Source: Acidobacteriaceae bacterium (GTDB lineage Bacteria > Acidobacteriota > Terriglobia > Terriglobales > Acidobacteriaceae). From it: a DNA stretch of 20,163 bases. The stretch spans positions 1 through 20,163 of the forward strand of contig JASIJX010000265.1 of assembly GCA_030049955.1 (NCBI GenBank), given 5' to 3'. This document shows positions 1-7,700 of the stretch, piece by piece (position 1 is the stretch's first letter; every line of letters begins with the position of its first letter). Below the pieces are notes generated by a model. The model was not told where the DNA came from and ran no database searches. It worked only from the letters and a program-made list of their open reading frames with translations. Position numbers and translations under genes: made by a program.

Positions 1-1157
1 GCAAGCTCGGCTGTCGCCTGCGCAATGGCCTGGTTGCGATCGAGCGCGGCAAAGGCGCGCGAGGTACTCACCAGCAGCTCGATGTAACTGCCTTGCGTCC
101 TGCGCCATGGCTGCAGCCGGCTCTTATTAAACATCCAATGAATCTCGCGGTCTAGCAGCACCGCATGATCGAGATCGGTGATCTCACGATCAAACCACAG
201 ATGCACACTGCAGATCGGCCAGTGCTCATGCCGCTCGATCGTGCTGAGCAGCGCTGCGGCGCCTTCGGCGGGCGGCAGATTCGTCACCAGCTTCGCCGTC
301 GCCTCAAATGGCAGCGCCAGAATCAGGTAATCGGCAATGATGTCGCCATCGCGCGTGTGAAGCAGCCACTCCGATACTTCTTCATCCCACTCGGCCGACT
401 CCACATTCGCATTCAAGTGGATCTCGGCGCCACGCTCGCGCAGAAATCTCTCCGCCTCCGCGTAAAGCTCGCTCAACGGAACCGTGCTCATGCCCATCGC
501 GCCCGCAAAAGCGGAGTTGAGGAACAGCTCCCGAACCACCTTGGCCGCATATGGAACCGCGATAGCATCAAGCTCGGCATTGAGCGCGCTGGCGATCACG
601 AGCCGCCAGAAGCGGCTCACCGCACCCGGCGTCTGTCCGTGCCGCGCAAGCCATTTGCTCAGCGGCTCGTTCGAGTTGGCATCGTCACCACGCATCATTG
701 CGCTGAACGCCCGCGCCAGCGCAATCTTGTCCGCAAGCGTGAAGGCCTGCGCCGTCAGCAGGCGCGGCAACCCGTGCAGCGGCGCGGGCAACGGCGAGGG
801 GCCAAGCCGCGTACGTCGCCGCGTGCCCGGTTCGATCATCATCATCTCGCTCGTCCAATAGATCTTTTGTTCTGCCCCGATGCGCCGGTAAAATCCCGTA
901 AGATTCGTGCAGCACCCGAACAGCACATGCTGGCAGTTGTCGATGACTTCGTTCACACCCGGATGCAAATACGAGCTCGCGCGCCCGCCCAGGTAGCCGC
1001 GCCGTTCGATCAGGTGCACACGGAATCCCGCTTCGGCAAGCGCGCACGCAGCCGACAAACCGGCCACACCCGCTCCGACAATGGCGACCGATGCCTTGCC
1101 GCTGCCCGCTGCCCGGCCGTCGCTATCCTCGTTCGCAGATTGCGCAAACCGCATCAT
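1..1157 (-). CDS. hpnE: Hydroxysqualene dehydroxylase HpnE (FAD-dependent), 3' end beyond window
   Basis: HpnE is a flavoprotein of the squalene-associated desaturase family; it reduces hydroxysqualene to squalene, the last step of the HpnC-HpnD-HpnE route. I translated the minus strand by hand from 1157 leftward. The frame stays open to the left edge, about 385 residues, so the C-terminus is missing. An N-terminal Rossmann FAD motif (VAIVGAGVAGLSAA, about residues 24-37) is followed by ERRGYLGGRASS and the family signature DNCQHVLFGCCTN (about 73-85). The start is ATG at 1157, or the adjacent ATG at 1154. The first overlaps the hpnD stop codon as ATGA, so translation is probably coupled. About 20 hydrophilic residues precede the Rossmann fold, which is longer than needed, but no better start is seen. 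A long plus-strand open frame opposite this gene is a shadow. Identity is very secure. Confidence 0.95.
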   Translation of the reverse strand, partial: MMRFAQSANEDSDGRAAGSGKASVAIVGAGVAGLSAACALAEAGFRVHLIERRGYLGGRASSYLHPGVNEVIDNCQHVLFGCCTNLTGFYRRIGAEQKIYWTSEMMMIEPGTRRRTRLGPSPLPAPLHGLPRLLTAQAFTLADKIALARAFSAMMRGDDANSNEPLSKWLARHGQTPGAVSRFWRLVIASALNAELDAIAVPYAAKVVRELFLNSAFAGAMGMSTVPLSELYAEAERFLRERGAEIHLNANVESAEWDEEVSEWLLHTRDGDIIADYLILALPFEATAKLVTNLPPAEGAAALLSTIERHEHWPICSVHLWFDREITDLDHAVLLDREIHWMFNKSRLQPWRRTQGSYIELLVSTSRAFAALDRNQAIAQATAEL

Positions 1158-2116
1158 CCGTTCACCCGGCCGCGCACCCGAACAGATATCCGCGCCCCGG
1201 CCATTCGCACAAGGCCGACGCACAAAATTGCCAGCTTCTGCCACAGCGGAACCGAAACGCGCCGGCTGAAAACGTCATGATTGGCACGCACAATACGCTT
1301 GAGCAGCGCATGATAAATAGACACCAGCACCCACAACGCCGGCCGGCTTTCGCGGTCGATCAGCGGAAGCAGCTTATCTGCAGACTTGTAGTAGTTCTCT
1401 GCGCGTCGCGCGTAGTCCACAAGCAGCGCGCGCTCGGCAATCCCCGGGACGGCACCTGGTCTGCGATTGAGAATGGACTGCGCAGTAAGCCCGTGCGCGG
1501 CCAGATCCTCCTCCGCCAGATACACGCGGTTCCGCTCCGCATCCTCATCCACGTCGCGCAGAATGTTCGTCAACTGAAACGCGACGCCCGTCTCCTCGGC
1601 AAGCTTTTCGGCGCGATGATCCGCATAGCCGAAGATGCGGATCGAAACCAGTCCAACAACCGAAGCCACCAGGTAGCAATAACGGTAGAGATCGTCGAAC
1701 GTGGCATACGTATCGGGCGCGCCTGTGGCGGCGCGATCCAGATCCATCGCCACTCCGGCCACCAGCTCATCGAGCAGGTGCAGCGGAATCGCGAACCGCC
1801 GCGTTGCATCGCGCGCAGCCACAAAGGCGGGATTCTCTGATGCAGCGCCGTGGCACACCGCATGCCACTCATCGAGCCAGGCATTCAGGCGTCGCCTGCG
1901 CTCCTCGCGTGCAATGCTCTCGTCGTCGGAAAGATCGTCGGCCTGGCGCATAAAGGCATAGATGGCGCAGATAGCATTGCGCCGCGCCAGCGGCAGCGCC
2001 ACAAATGCGTAGTAGAAATTCTTCGCTTCGCGGCGCGAAACCGCGCGGCAAGCGGCGTAGGCCTCATCGAGAGTAAGATTGGCGGCGCCTTCTGTCAAAG
2101 CTGCATCCCGATTCAA
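1154..2116 (-). CDS. hpnD: Presqualene diphosphate synthase HpnD
   Basis: HpnD is a trans-isoprenyl diphosphate synthase of the squalene/phytoene synthase family. It condenses two farnesyl diphosphates to presqualene diphosphate, which HpnC then converts. The 320-residue reading shows both Mg-diphosphate-binding aspartate clusters: MRQADDLSDDES (D60, D61, D64, D65) and NILRDVDEDAERNRVYL (D188, D192). The second ends in the RVYL element typical of the family. The start is TTG at 2116. No in-frame ATG precedes the conserved YAACRAVSRREAKNFYYAF region, and only a weak GGA lies upstream, so the exact start is uncertain. It lies 96 bp after hpnC and overlaps hpnE by ATGA. HpnC and HpnD are similar; this one is called HpnD from its position next to hpnE and its sequence around the second motif. 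Confidence 0.9.
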   Translation of the reverse strand: MNRDAALTEGAANLTLDEAYAACRAVSRREAKNFYYAFVALPLARRNAICAIYAFMRQADDLSDDESIAREERRRRLNAWLDEWHAVCHGAASENPAFVAARDATRRFAIPLHLLDELVAGVAMDLDRAATGAPDTYATFDDLYRYCYLVASVVGLVSIRIFGYADHRAEKLAEETGVAFQLTNILRDVDEDAERNRVYLAEEDLAAHGLTAQSILNRRPGAVPGIAERALLVDYARRAENYYKSADKLLPLIDRESRPALWVLVSIYHALLKRIVRANHDVFSRRVSVPLWQKLAILCVGLVRMAGARISVRVRGRVNG

Positions 2117-2212
2117 CGGTTCCGGCTCAACGGCTCCGCATCTCGCCCACAGCGAAGCCGAACCTGCTGATTGAATGACAAATTCAATTGCGATTCTATC
2201 GCGCGGAGCGGG

Positions 2213-3166
2213 TCATTTACCGAGCCGAAGAAACGGCAGCGCCTTGCCGGCCAGGGCGCGAAAAGCGAGCGCCAGCTTAGCCGGCTTGGAGATAGCCGGC
2301 CGCGCGCTCAGCACATCGTAATCGCGCCGTTCGATGGCGCGGAGAATCTCAAGCCCACCGCGGCTGAATAGATCGAGATCGACAGCCAAGTCGCGCCGCA
2401 CGCGGCCGATCAGCGGCAGCCCCTCGAGGAACAGCCGCCGCGCATACTCGACCTCCTGCTTTAGCAGCGCGCGGAAGCCTGGCGTAGCAACTCCCTGCGC
2501 GACCGTCTCATCGCTCACGCCATGCGCGCGCATATCGGCCTGCGGCAGGTATACGCGTCCCTTACCCCAGTCCACGCGAACATCCTGCCAGAAGTTGGCA
2601 AGCTGCAGCGCCGTGCACGTGGCGTCCGAAAGCCGGAAATTCTCCTCGCTCACCTCGTTGCACGCGTAGAGCACCAGCCGCCCAACGGGATTCGCCGAAT
2701 AATGGCAATAGTCGAGAACGTCGGCCATCGTTTCGTAACGCGTCACCGTCTGATCCTGCCGAAACGCCGTAAGCAGATCGGCAAACGGCTCCTTCGGAAT
2801 CCGGCAGGCGCGAATCGTCTCCGCCAGCGCGACAAACACCGGATGCCGCGCGCGGCCCTCATAACATGCATCCAGCTCTCGCCCCCACAGGTCCAGCAGG
2901 GCCAGCGCAACTGCGCGATCCGGGACCTCATCGCCCAGGTCGTCTGAAATCCTGCAGTACGCATAGATCGCATGGAAGTGCGGCCGCAGCGGCTCCGGCA
3001 AAAACCAAGTCGCCACGTGGAAATTTTCGTAGTGCGTATCCGCCAGATTGCGGCAATAGGTAAGCGCCTCTTCAAGAGTAGGCGCATTTTCAGGAATCCG
3101 ATAGGACGCCGGCAGAGCAGCCCAGCCGCGGGCAACGAGCTCTTGTTGTTGAGCAGCAGTGGGCAT
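2213..3166 (-). CDS. hpnC: Hydroxysqualene synthase HpnC
   Basis: HpnC is a squalene/phytoene synthase-family enzyme that converts presqualene diphosphate to hydroxysqualene. The 317-residue protein carries the first aspartate motif in YAYCRISDDLGDEV (D75, D76, D79) and the second in NFWQDVRVDWGKGRVYLP (D195, D199). The sequence HYENFHVATWFLP near residue 45 is typical of HpnC N-termini. The start is ATG at 3166; the upstream sequence has no strong Shine-Dalgarno. It follows the second dehydrogenase by 34 bp and precedes hpnD by 96 bp, so it is probably part of the same transcript. The order hpnC-hpnD-hpnE is the standard one for this module. Confidence 0.93.
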   Translation of the reverse strand: MPTAAQQQELVARGWAALPASYRIPENAPTLEEALTYCRNLADTHYENFHVATWFLPEPLRPHFHAIYAYCRISDDLGDEVPDRAVALALLDLWGRELDACYEGRARHPVFVALAETIRACRIPKEPFADLLTAFRQDQTVTRYETMADVLDYCHYSANPVGRLVLYACNEVSEENFRLSDATCTALQLANFWQDVRVDWGKGRVYLPQADMRAHGVSDETVAQGVATPGFRALLKQEVEYARRLFLEGLPLIGRVRRDLAVDLDLFSRGGLEILRAIERRDYDVLSARPAISKPAKLALAFRALAGKALPFLRLGK

Positions 3167-3200
3167 GGAAATATTCTAGTGGCCGACCTGACTCGAAACC

Positions 3201-4244
3201 CTACGGCACAATCGCCGTCTTGATCTCGCTCGACCGGTTCATCAGTTTCTCGAACACGCGGTTGAGCTCATACAGGTGCGCGCGTCCGGTGATGAATGCG
3301 CTCGCCTGGAACCGCCCGCTCGCAATTAGCTCCAGCGATTTGCGGCAAATTGCAGGCGTGTGATGGAATGTCGCCCGCAGCGTGATGTCACTATAGTGGA
3401 TGCGGTTCGTATCGAGCGTCACGCTCGTGCCTGCCGCGCAGCCGCCGAAAAAGTTCACTGTCCCGCCCTTGCGCACCAGCTCGACAGCCTCCTGCCACGC
3501 CTCGGGAGCCCCAACCGCTTCAATCGCAATATCCACGCCCCGATCCCGCGGCGTCAGCGCGCGCGTCTCCAGGATCGCCTTGCGAATGCTCCTGGTCTGC
3601 ACCACGTGCGTCGCCCCCAGTTGCCGCGCCGCCTCCACCTGCCCGTCGTGACGCACCAGCGCAATCGTTTCGTAGCCTGAGAGCGCCGCCACATGCAGGA
3701 TCATTAATCCCAGCGGTCCGCCGCCAATCACCGCGACAATATCGCCCTTGCGCGGATTCGAATCCTCAAAGCCGTGTACCGCGCAGGCCAGCGGCTCAGT
3801 CAATGCGGCGTGCTCCAGTGGCACATGTTCGGGAACACGCAGCGTGTTTTTGGCCACAATCCGAGCGGGGATGCGGATGAACTCCGCGTAAGCCCCGTTG
3901 TTGAACAGCAGATCGTCGCACAGGTTCTCCTGCCCACGCGCGCAAAAGTAGCACTCACCGCAAGGCGCGGAGTTGAGCGCGACGACTCGATCGCCTGTCT
4001 TGAACGCGCTAACGCCTTCGCCGGCCTCGACCACAGTGCCTGCCAGCTCGTGGCCGAACAGCGCCGGCGGCACAATCATCCGCGCATGGTAGCCGCGGCG
4101 AAATACTTTCAGGTCCGTGCCGCAAGTCAACGCAGCGCCGACGCGCACAATCAGCTCGCCTGCGCCAGCCTTGGGAATCGGGACATGTTCGATTCGTACA
4201 TCTTCACGGCCGTGGAGGATCGCGGCCTTCATCGTAGACGCCAT
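3201..4244 (-). CDS. Zinc-dependent MDR-family alcohol dehydrogenase (second of tandem pair)
   Basis: This 347-residue protein is a medium-chain, zinc-dependent, NAD(P)-linked alcohol/polyol dehydrogenase. Visible features in order: a GroES-like catalytic domain with the zinc ligand in TCGTD (C41) and GHE (H65, E66); a structural-zinc lobe PCGECYFC...C (C95, C98, C101, C109); and a Rossmann domain with VIGGGPLGL (G174-G179). The start at 4244 is backed by a Shine-Dalgarno (GGAGG, 6 nt spacing) that overlaps the stop codon of the upstream dehydrogenase as TAGGAGG, so the two are probably coupled. An internal ATG four codons on (MKAAIL) is the alternative. The substrate cannot be read from sequence. 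The setting inside the hopanoid operon suggests a side-chain oxidoreductase (inference); threonine- or sorbitol-dehydrogenase-like chemistry is possible. Confidence 0.88.
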   Translation of the reverse strand: MASTMKAAILHGREDVRIEHVPIPKAGAGELIVRVGAALTCGTDLKVFRRGYHARMIVPPALFGHELAGTVVEAGEGVSAFKTGDRVVALNSAPCGECYFCARGQENLCDDLLFNNGAYAEFIRIPARIVAKNTLRVPEHVPLEHAALTEPLACAVHGFEDSNPRKGDIVAVIGGGPLGLMILHVAALSGYETIALVRHDGQVEAARQLGATHVVQTRSIRKAILETRALTPRDRGVDIAIEAVGAPEAWQEAVELVRKGGTVNFFGGCAAGTSVTLDTNRIHYSDITLRATFHHTPAICRKSLELIASGRFQASAFITGRAHLYELNRVFEKLMNRSSEIKTAIVP

Positions 4245-4254
4245 CGTTTTCCTC

Positions 4255-5385
4255 CTACTGTGACCCGCCGCCAGGCTCCGGCTCGATCATGATCTTCATC
4301 GAGCCCGGCCGGGGATGGGATGCGATTTCGATGGCCTCGACCGCCTGCTCCAGCGGATAACGGTGGGAAATGAGCTGGGTCAGATCGAAGCCGTTGCGAT
4401 AGCCGTCGAACACGAGGCTCGTCACCTCGTCGAGGATTGGAAAGGAAGATGAATACGAACCAAGCAATGTTTTCTCATCCACGCACACGACCGCCGGATC
4501 GATGGTCGCCTCGCCGTGCTGCGTCTGGGCAAAGAGCATGACCGTGCCGCCCGGCCGCGCCGCGTCCATCGCCGTGCGAATCAAAGCATTCCCGCCCACC
4601 GCCAGAATCACGGCGTCGGCGCCCCGGCCTTCGCTCTCCCTAAGAACGCGCTCAACCACATTTTCATTGCCGGCGTGGATCGCATTGGTCAGCCCGAACC
4701 GTGCCGCAATCGCGTGTCGCTCCGCGAACAGGTCCGAGGTAAGCACACGCGCGCCTGTCCTTTTCGCCAACACCGCGTGCATCAGCCCGATCGGCCCCTG
4801 CCCGATCACCAGCACCGTATCGTCTGGCGCCAGGTTGAGCATCTTCACGCCCTTCAGCACCGTGTTCACCGGCTCAACGAACGCGGCCTGCTCGAACGGC
4901 ACGCCGTCAGGAATATGCACCACGCCGCGGTTCTTCACCACAAAATCCATCACGCGGATGTAATGCGCAAAGCCGCCGCCCGAGGGCTCAAACCCTGCCG
5001 TCACGCCTGTCTTTTTGTAGAGGGGGCATTGGGCCGGAGTCTGCTTGCGGCAGTAGTAGCACTTGCCGCAAGGCACGTGATGAAACGTCATCACCCGGTC
5101 GCCCACCGCATAGCCCGTCACGCCCTCGCCCGCGTCCACGATTACGCCCGCCATCTCATGCCCGAAGATGCGCGGCGCCGAGTGCGAACCCATGTGGATC
5201 TTTTTCAGATCCGTGCCGCAGATGCCGCATGTCGCTACCTTGATGAGCAGTTCGCCGGGCCCGATCCGCGGGACCGGAACCGTCTCGACGCGCATGTCGT
5301 TAATGCCGCGATACACCACGGCCCGCATCGTCGATGGAATTTGAGAGTCGACCCGGGTTTCAGGGTTAGAGATCTGAGTAGCCAT
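4255..5385 (-). CDS. Zinc-dependent MDR-family alcohol dehydrogenase (first of tandem pair)
   Basis: This is a 376-residue zinc MDR dehydrogenase related to, but clearly diverged from, its downstream neighbour. The catalytic-zinc motif is CGICGTD (C53 and C56) followed by FGHEMAG (H76, E77). The structural-zinc cysteines are C106, C109, C112 and C120, and the nucleotide-binding loop is VIGQGPIGL (G195-G200). The start was placed at ATG 5385 (MATQ...), with an AGGAA five bases upstream. The frame stays open 70 codons further, but that stretch lies inside hpnG, has no family resemblance and is rejected. The gene overlaps the 3' end of hpnG by 20 bp and precedes the second dehydrogenase by 10 bp, so it is firmly inside the operon. 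The substrate is unknown; reduction of ribosylhopane to bacteriohopanetetrol is an attractive but unproven role. Confidence 0.88.
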   Translation of the reverse strand: MATQISNPETRVDSQIPSTMRAVVYRGINDMRVETVPVPRIGPGELLIKVATCGICGTDLKKIHMGSHSAPRIFGHEMAGVIVDAGEGVTGYAVGDRVMTFHHVPCGKCYYCRKQTPAQCPLYKKTGVTAGFEPSGGGFAHYIRVMDFVVKNRGVVHIPDGVPFEQAAFVEPVNTVLKGVKMLNLAPDDTVLVIGQGPIGLMHAVLAKRTGARVLTSDLFAERHAIAARFGLTNAIHAGNENVVERVLRESEGRGADAVILAVGGNALIRTAMDAARPGGTVMLFAQTQHGEATIDPAVVCVDEKTLLGSYSSSFPILDEVTSLVFDGYRNGFDLTQLISHRYPLEQAVEAIEIASHPRPGSMKIMIEPEPGGGSQ

Positions 5386-6094
5386 TCCGGTTCCTGATCT
5401 GACCTTGTTCGTCCAGAAATGCGAGCAGTGACTCCGCCATGCCTTGAGAAGCCTTCCTACTATTTTGGCCCATCCGGACGAGCGCAGGCCAGTAGATTGG
5501 CCGAAAAGCCGCAAAAAACGCAAAGCGGACCGTCTGAAACCTTCCGCCGGGCGCAATAAACCGGTTGAAATCCGGCAGCCGGTCGTCCACGGCATCGCTC
5601 ACGCCCTTGATGCAGTAGAACGGAATCTCGCGCATCAGCGCCATTCGCGCAACGGCCGCGGCCTCCATATCCACAAGTGCCGCCCCGTACGCCCTTGCCA
5701 GCCGCCGCTTTTCTTCCTCATCGGCCACACGCGGACTGGTGGCCAGCCATAGGTCGCCGGCTCCGGCATCGCACGAATACTTCTCGCCCGTCTGCACGTC
5801 GATTACCCCGGCCACATTGTGCGCGCTACCCGGCGCAATATTTTCGCACAGCGCGCCGGCCCACCCGATCGAAAACACCAGGTCAATCGGCCCGCCGTCC
5901 TCAATCCCCGCAAATGCCCGCGTCGCCGCGTCCTGCCCCGTGCCCGCACAGGCGGCAATCCACTCTTCTTCTTCGTTGCGCTGCGCCCAGAACCGCACGC
6001 CATTCCGGTCGCTATGCGGCCAGCCTCCGGCCGTTTGCTTCACCAACGGCCCAAGCTCGCCCGGAAATGCGGCAATGATGGCAACGCGCGTCAT
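5366..6094 (-). CDS. hpnG: Hopanoid nucleoside phosphorylase/nucleosidase HpnG
   Basis: HpnG belongs to the purine nucleoside phosphorylase / MTA-SAH nucleosidase fold. It removes adenine from adenosylhopane to give a ribosyl (or phosphoribosyl) hopane. In the 242-residue protein the core is visible as FSIGWAGAL (about 74-82), the substrate-binding VDMEAAAVA (E144) and IKGVSDAVD (D167), which match the ME and SD active-site elements of that superfamily. The start is ATG at 6094, where MTRVAIIAAFPGEL is the expected first beta strand. It lies 71 bp after hpnA and overlaps the next dehydrogenase by 20 bp. The C-terminal part (FAFFAAFRPIYWPALV) is rich in aromatic and hydrophobic residues, which could fit a membrane-bound lipid substrate (inference). 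Confidence 0.93.
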   Translation of the reverse strand: MTRVAIIAAFPGELGPLVKQTAGGWPHSDRNGVRFWAQRNEEEEWIAACAGTGQDAATRAFAGIEDGGPIDLVFSIGWAGALCENIAPGSAHNVAGVIDVQTGEKYSCDAGAGDLWLATSPRVADEEEKRRLARAYGAALVDMEAAAVARMALMREIPFYCIKGVSDAVDDRLPDFNRFIAPGGRFQTVRFAFFAAFRPIYWPALVRMGQNSRKASQGMAESLLAFLDEQGQIRNRNGYSDL

Positions 6095-6165
6095 GACCGC
6101 GGCACGTCAATCTGAAGCATGTTGAGCTGGAGCTTGTGCGGCATCTACCCCCTCGTCTTTCAACT

Positions 6166-7155
6166 TTACGACGCATAGCCGTGCGCGCGAAACCACTCGA
6201 TCGCCGCCCGCATCGCCGGCTCAACCGGCGCAACTCTGAAGCCCAGCTCCCGCTCCGCCCGTGCGCTCGAGGCAAACATCTTCTTGCGTCCCATCCGCAC
6301 CTCTTCGAGCGTAGCCCGCGGCTCTTTTCCGCGAATCCGCCCGGTGATCCACTCCTCGAAAAACGCATACGTGGCCGCAACGGTAAGCGGAATCTTCACC
6401 GTCGGCGAAGGAATGCCCGTAAGCGCCGACATCCTGTCAAGAATCTGTTTGAGCGTCAGGTTCTCGCCGCCCAGAATGTAACGCCGTCCCGGCTTGCCCT
6501 GCGTGAGCGCCATCACATGTGCCCGCGCCACTTCGCTCACATCCACTAGGTTCAGCCCCGTATCCACATACGCCGGAAACTTCCGGTTGAGGAAATCGAC
6601 AAAGATGCGCCCCGTTGGCGTCGGCTTCACGTCGTATGGCCCGATCGGTGTCGTCGGATTCAGAATCATCACCTGCTGCCCGGAATCCACCGCCTTGACC
6701 GCCTCCTGTTCGGCCAGAAACTTCGACCGCTTGTAATGCCCCACCATATCGCCAAGCGAAACCGGCGTATCCTCGTCGCTTACCGTGCCATCGGTAAAAA
6801 AGTGCATCGTCGCCACCGACGACGTATAGACGAAGCGCCGCACTCCGGCCTCACGCGCCAGCCGCAGCAGCTCGCGCGTGCCGTCCACATTAGCGCGGTA
6901 CATCGCATCAGGATCAGGGATCCACAGCCGGTAATCCGCTGCCACGTGAACCACCGCGTCGCAACCCGCCAGCGCCGGACGGAGTGTCTCGGGCTGGGCC
7001 AGGTCGCCCACATGCGTCTCACCCGCGATTCCCTCAAGATTTTTCAGATTGCTGCTTTTGCGGACGAGCATCCGAAGGTCAGCGCCCTCAGAGGCAAGCG
7101 CACGTGCCACGTGGTAACCGACGAATCCAGTCGCACCGGTTAGGAAAATCTTCAT
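6166..7155 (-). CDS. hpnA: Hopanoid-associated NAD-dependent epimerase/dehydratase HpnA
   Basis: HpnA is an extended short-chain dehydrogenase of the sugar-epimerase type that recurs in hopanoid clusters; its exact reaction is not established. The 329-residue protein begins with the NAD-binding MKIFLTGATGFVGYHVA (GxxGxxG at residues 7-13). It has a VYTSSVAT strand near 109-116 and the catalytic YxxxK as HYKRSK (Y141, K145). I chose ATG 7155 because MKIFLTGATG is the canonical start; a GTG four codons upstream (7167) is possible. Neither has a clear Shine-Dalgarno. The start sits 6 nt after one arm of a 9-bp long-range inverted repeat (7161-7169 with 7253-7261), which could affect translation. 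Confidence 0.92.
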   Translation of the reverse strand: MKIFLTGATGFVGYHVARALASEGADLRMLVRKSSNLKNLEGIAGETHVGDLAQPETLRPALAGCDAVVHVAADYRLWIPDPDAMYRANVDGTRELLRLAREAGVRRFVYTSSVATMHFFTDGTVSDEDTPVSLGDMVGHYKRSKFLAEQEAVKAVDSGQQVMILNPTTPIGPYDVKPTPTGRIFVDFLNRKFPAYVDTGLNLVDVSEVARAHVMALTQGKPGRRYILGGENLTLKQILDRMSALTGIPSPTVKIPLTVAATYAFFEEWITGRIRGKEPRATLEEVRMGRKKMFASSARAERELGFRVAPVEPAMRAAIEWFRAHGYAS

Positions 7156-7160
7156 GGAAG

Positions 7161-7261
7161 AGTTCACAGCATGCAGCAGGACGCAGTGGAGTTCCAGGGA
7201 AAGAGGATCTCTCCGCCCATTATCCGCCGACAGAGAGGTTATGATCTTTGAACTGTGAACT
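7161..7261. repeat. Long-range inverted repeat flanking the hpnA leader
   Basis: AGTTCACAG at 7161-7169 is the exact reverse complement of CTGTGAACT at 7253-7261, separated by 83 bp. One arm lies directly before the hpnA start codon; the other lies just after the stop of the 142-aa gene. A shorter CTCTC/GAGAG pair lies inside the loop. The stem could form in the transcript and affect hpnA translation. Confidence 0.6.
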
Positions 7262-7269
7262 ATGAATTG
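7249..7269 (+). repeat. Three tandem heptamers (TGAACTG-like)
   Basis: Three consecutive 7-bp units read TGAACTG, TGAACTA and TGAATTG on the plus strand. They start 2-3 bp downstream of the stop codon of the 142-aa gene and include one arm of the inverted repeat. The array is short, so chance is not excluded. Confidence 0.6.
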
Positions 7270-7271
7270 TC

Positions 7272-7700
7272 CTACTCCAGCTTTTCCGGATGCAGCCCGA
7301 TGTTCTTCTCGCCCGCCGCTTTGCGCTCGCTGTAGGCCTTCACCCAGTCTTCCCAGTGCTTGCCTGCGGCGCGGTCTTTACCGCTGAACTCCAGTCGGGC
7401 AATATCGGCATAGCTAAGCTTGCGCTTGTCCGCACCGTTTGGCGCGAAGTACTGCACCCACGACTCGGCCAGCGTGGCGCCCGTATGCCGGTTGAAGATG
7501 TACGCTTCGATCTTCTCGCCCGCTTTCGTCGTGATCGTCACATCGCCGCGGTAGTCGAACGCCTTCTCGAGCGCATTCTTCAGGTCTTCGTCGCTGGCCA
7601 GTTCCGGCACCCAGTCCTCAAGTTGCTGGTGCTCCGTACCCGGCGCAAGCTCCAACGCCTCAATCTGCTCGATCGTGTATTTCTGCACCTCGGCCGTCAT
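7272..7700 (-). CDS. Conserved-looking 142-aa protein of unknown function between hpnH and hpnA
   Basis: I do not recognise this family with confidence. The 142-residue protein is hydrophilic and acidic at the N-terminus, with no signal peptide or membrane segment. A helical N-terminal half (about 1-48) precedes a probable beta-rich middle: RGDVTITTKAGEKIEAYIF at 51-69 and KLSYADIARLEFSGKD at 93-108. That middle part resembles small Sm-like or SH3-like barrels in outline only. A basic, aromatic C-terminal helix follows (HWEDWVKAYSERKAAGEKN). The start is ATG at 7700, overlapping the hpnH stop as ATGA, with a GAGGAG eight bases upstream inside hpnH. This tight coupling suggests it acts with HpnH, for example as a partner or chaperone (inference). 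It is a real gene judging by the overlap, ribosome binding site and codon pattern. Confidence 0.82.
   Translation of the reverse strand: MTAEVQKYTIEQIEALELAPGTEHQQLEDWVPELASDEDLKNALEKAFDYRGDVTITTKAGEKIEAYIFNRHTGATLAESWVQYFAPNGADKRKLSYADIARLEFSGKDRAAGKHWEDWVKAYSERKAAGEKNIGLHPEKLE

Noticed and set aside
165..1280. Long plus-strand open frame (371 codons) opposite hpnE
   Set aside because: It is Arg/Pro/His-rich, matches no family and lies antisense to a fully recognisable HpnE; a GC-rich shadow frame.
4516..5397. 293-codon plus-strand open frame opposite the first dehydrogenase
   Set aside because: His/Arg-rich composition typical of reverse-frame translation of a GC-rich gene.
5386..5595. 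70-residue N-terminal extension of the first dehydrogenase
   Set aside because: It lies within hpnG, has no MDR-family counterpart, and a good start with a ribosome site exists at 5385.
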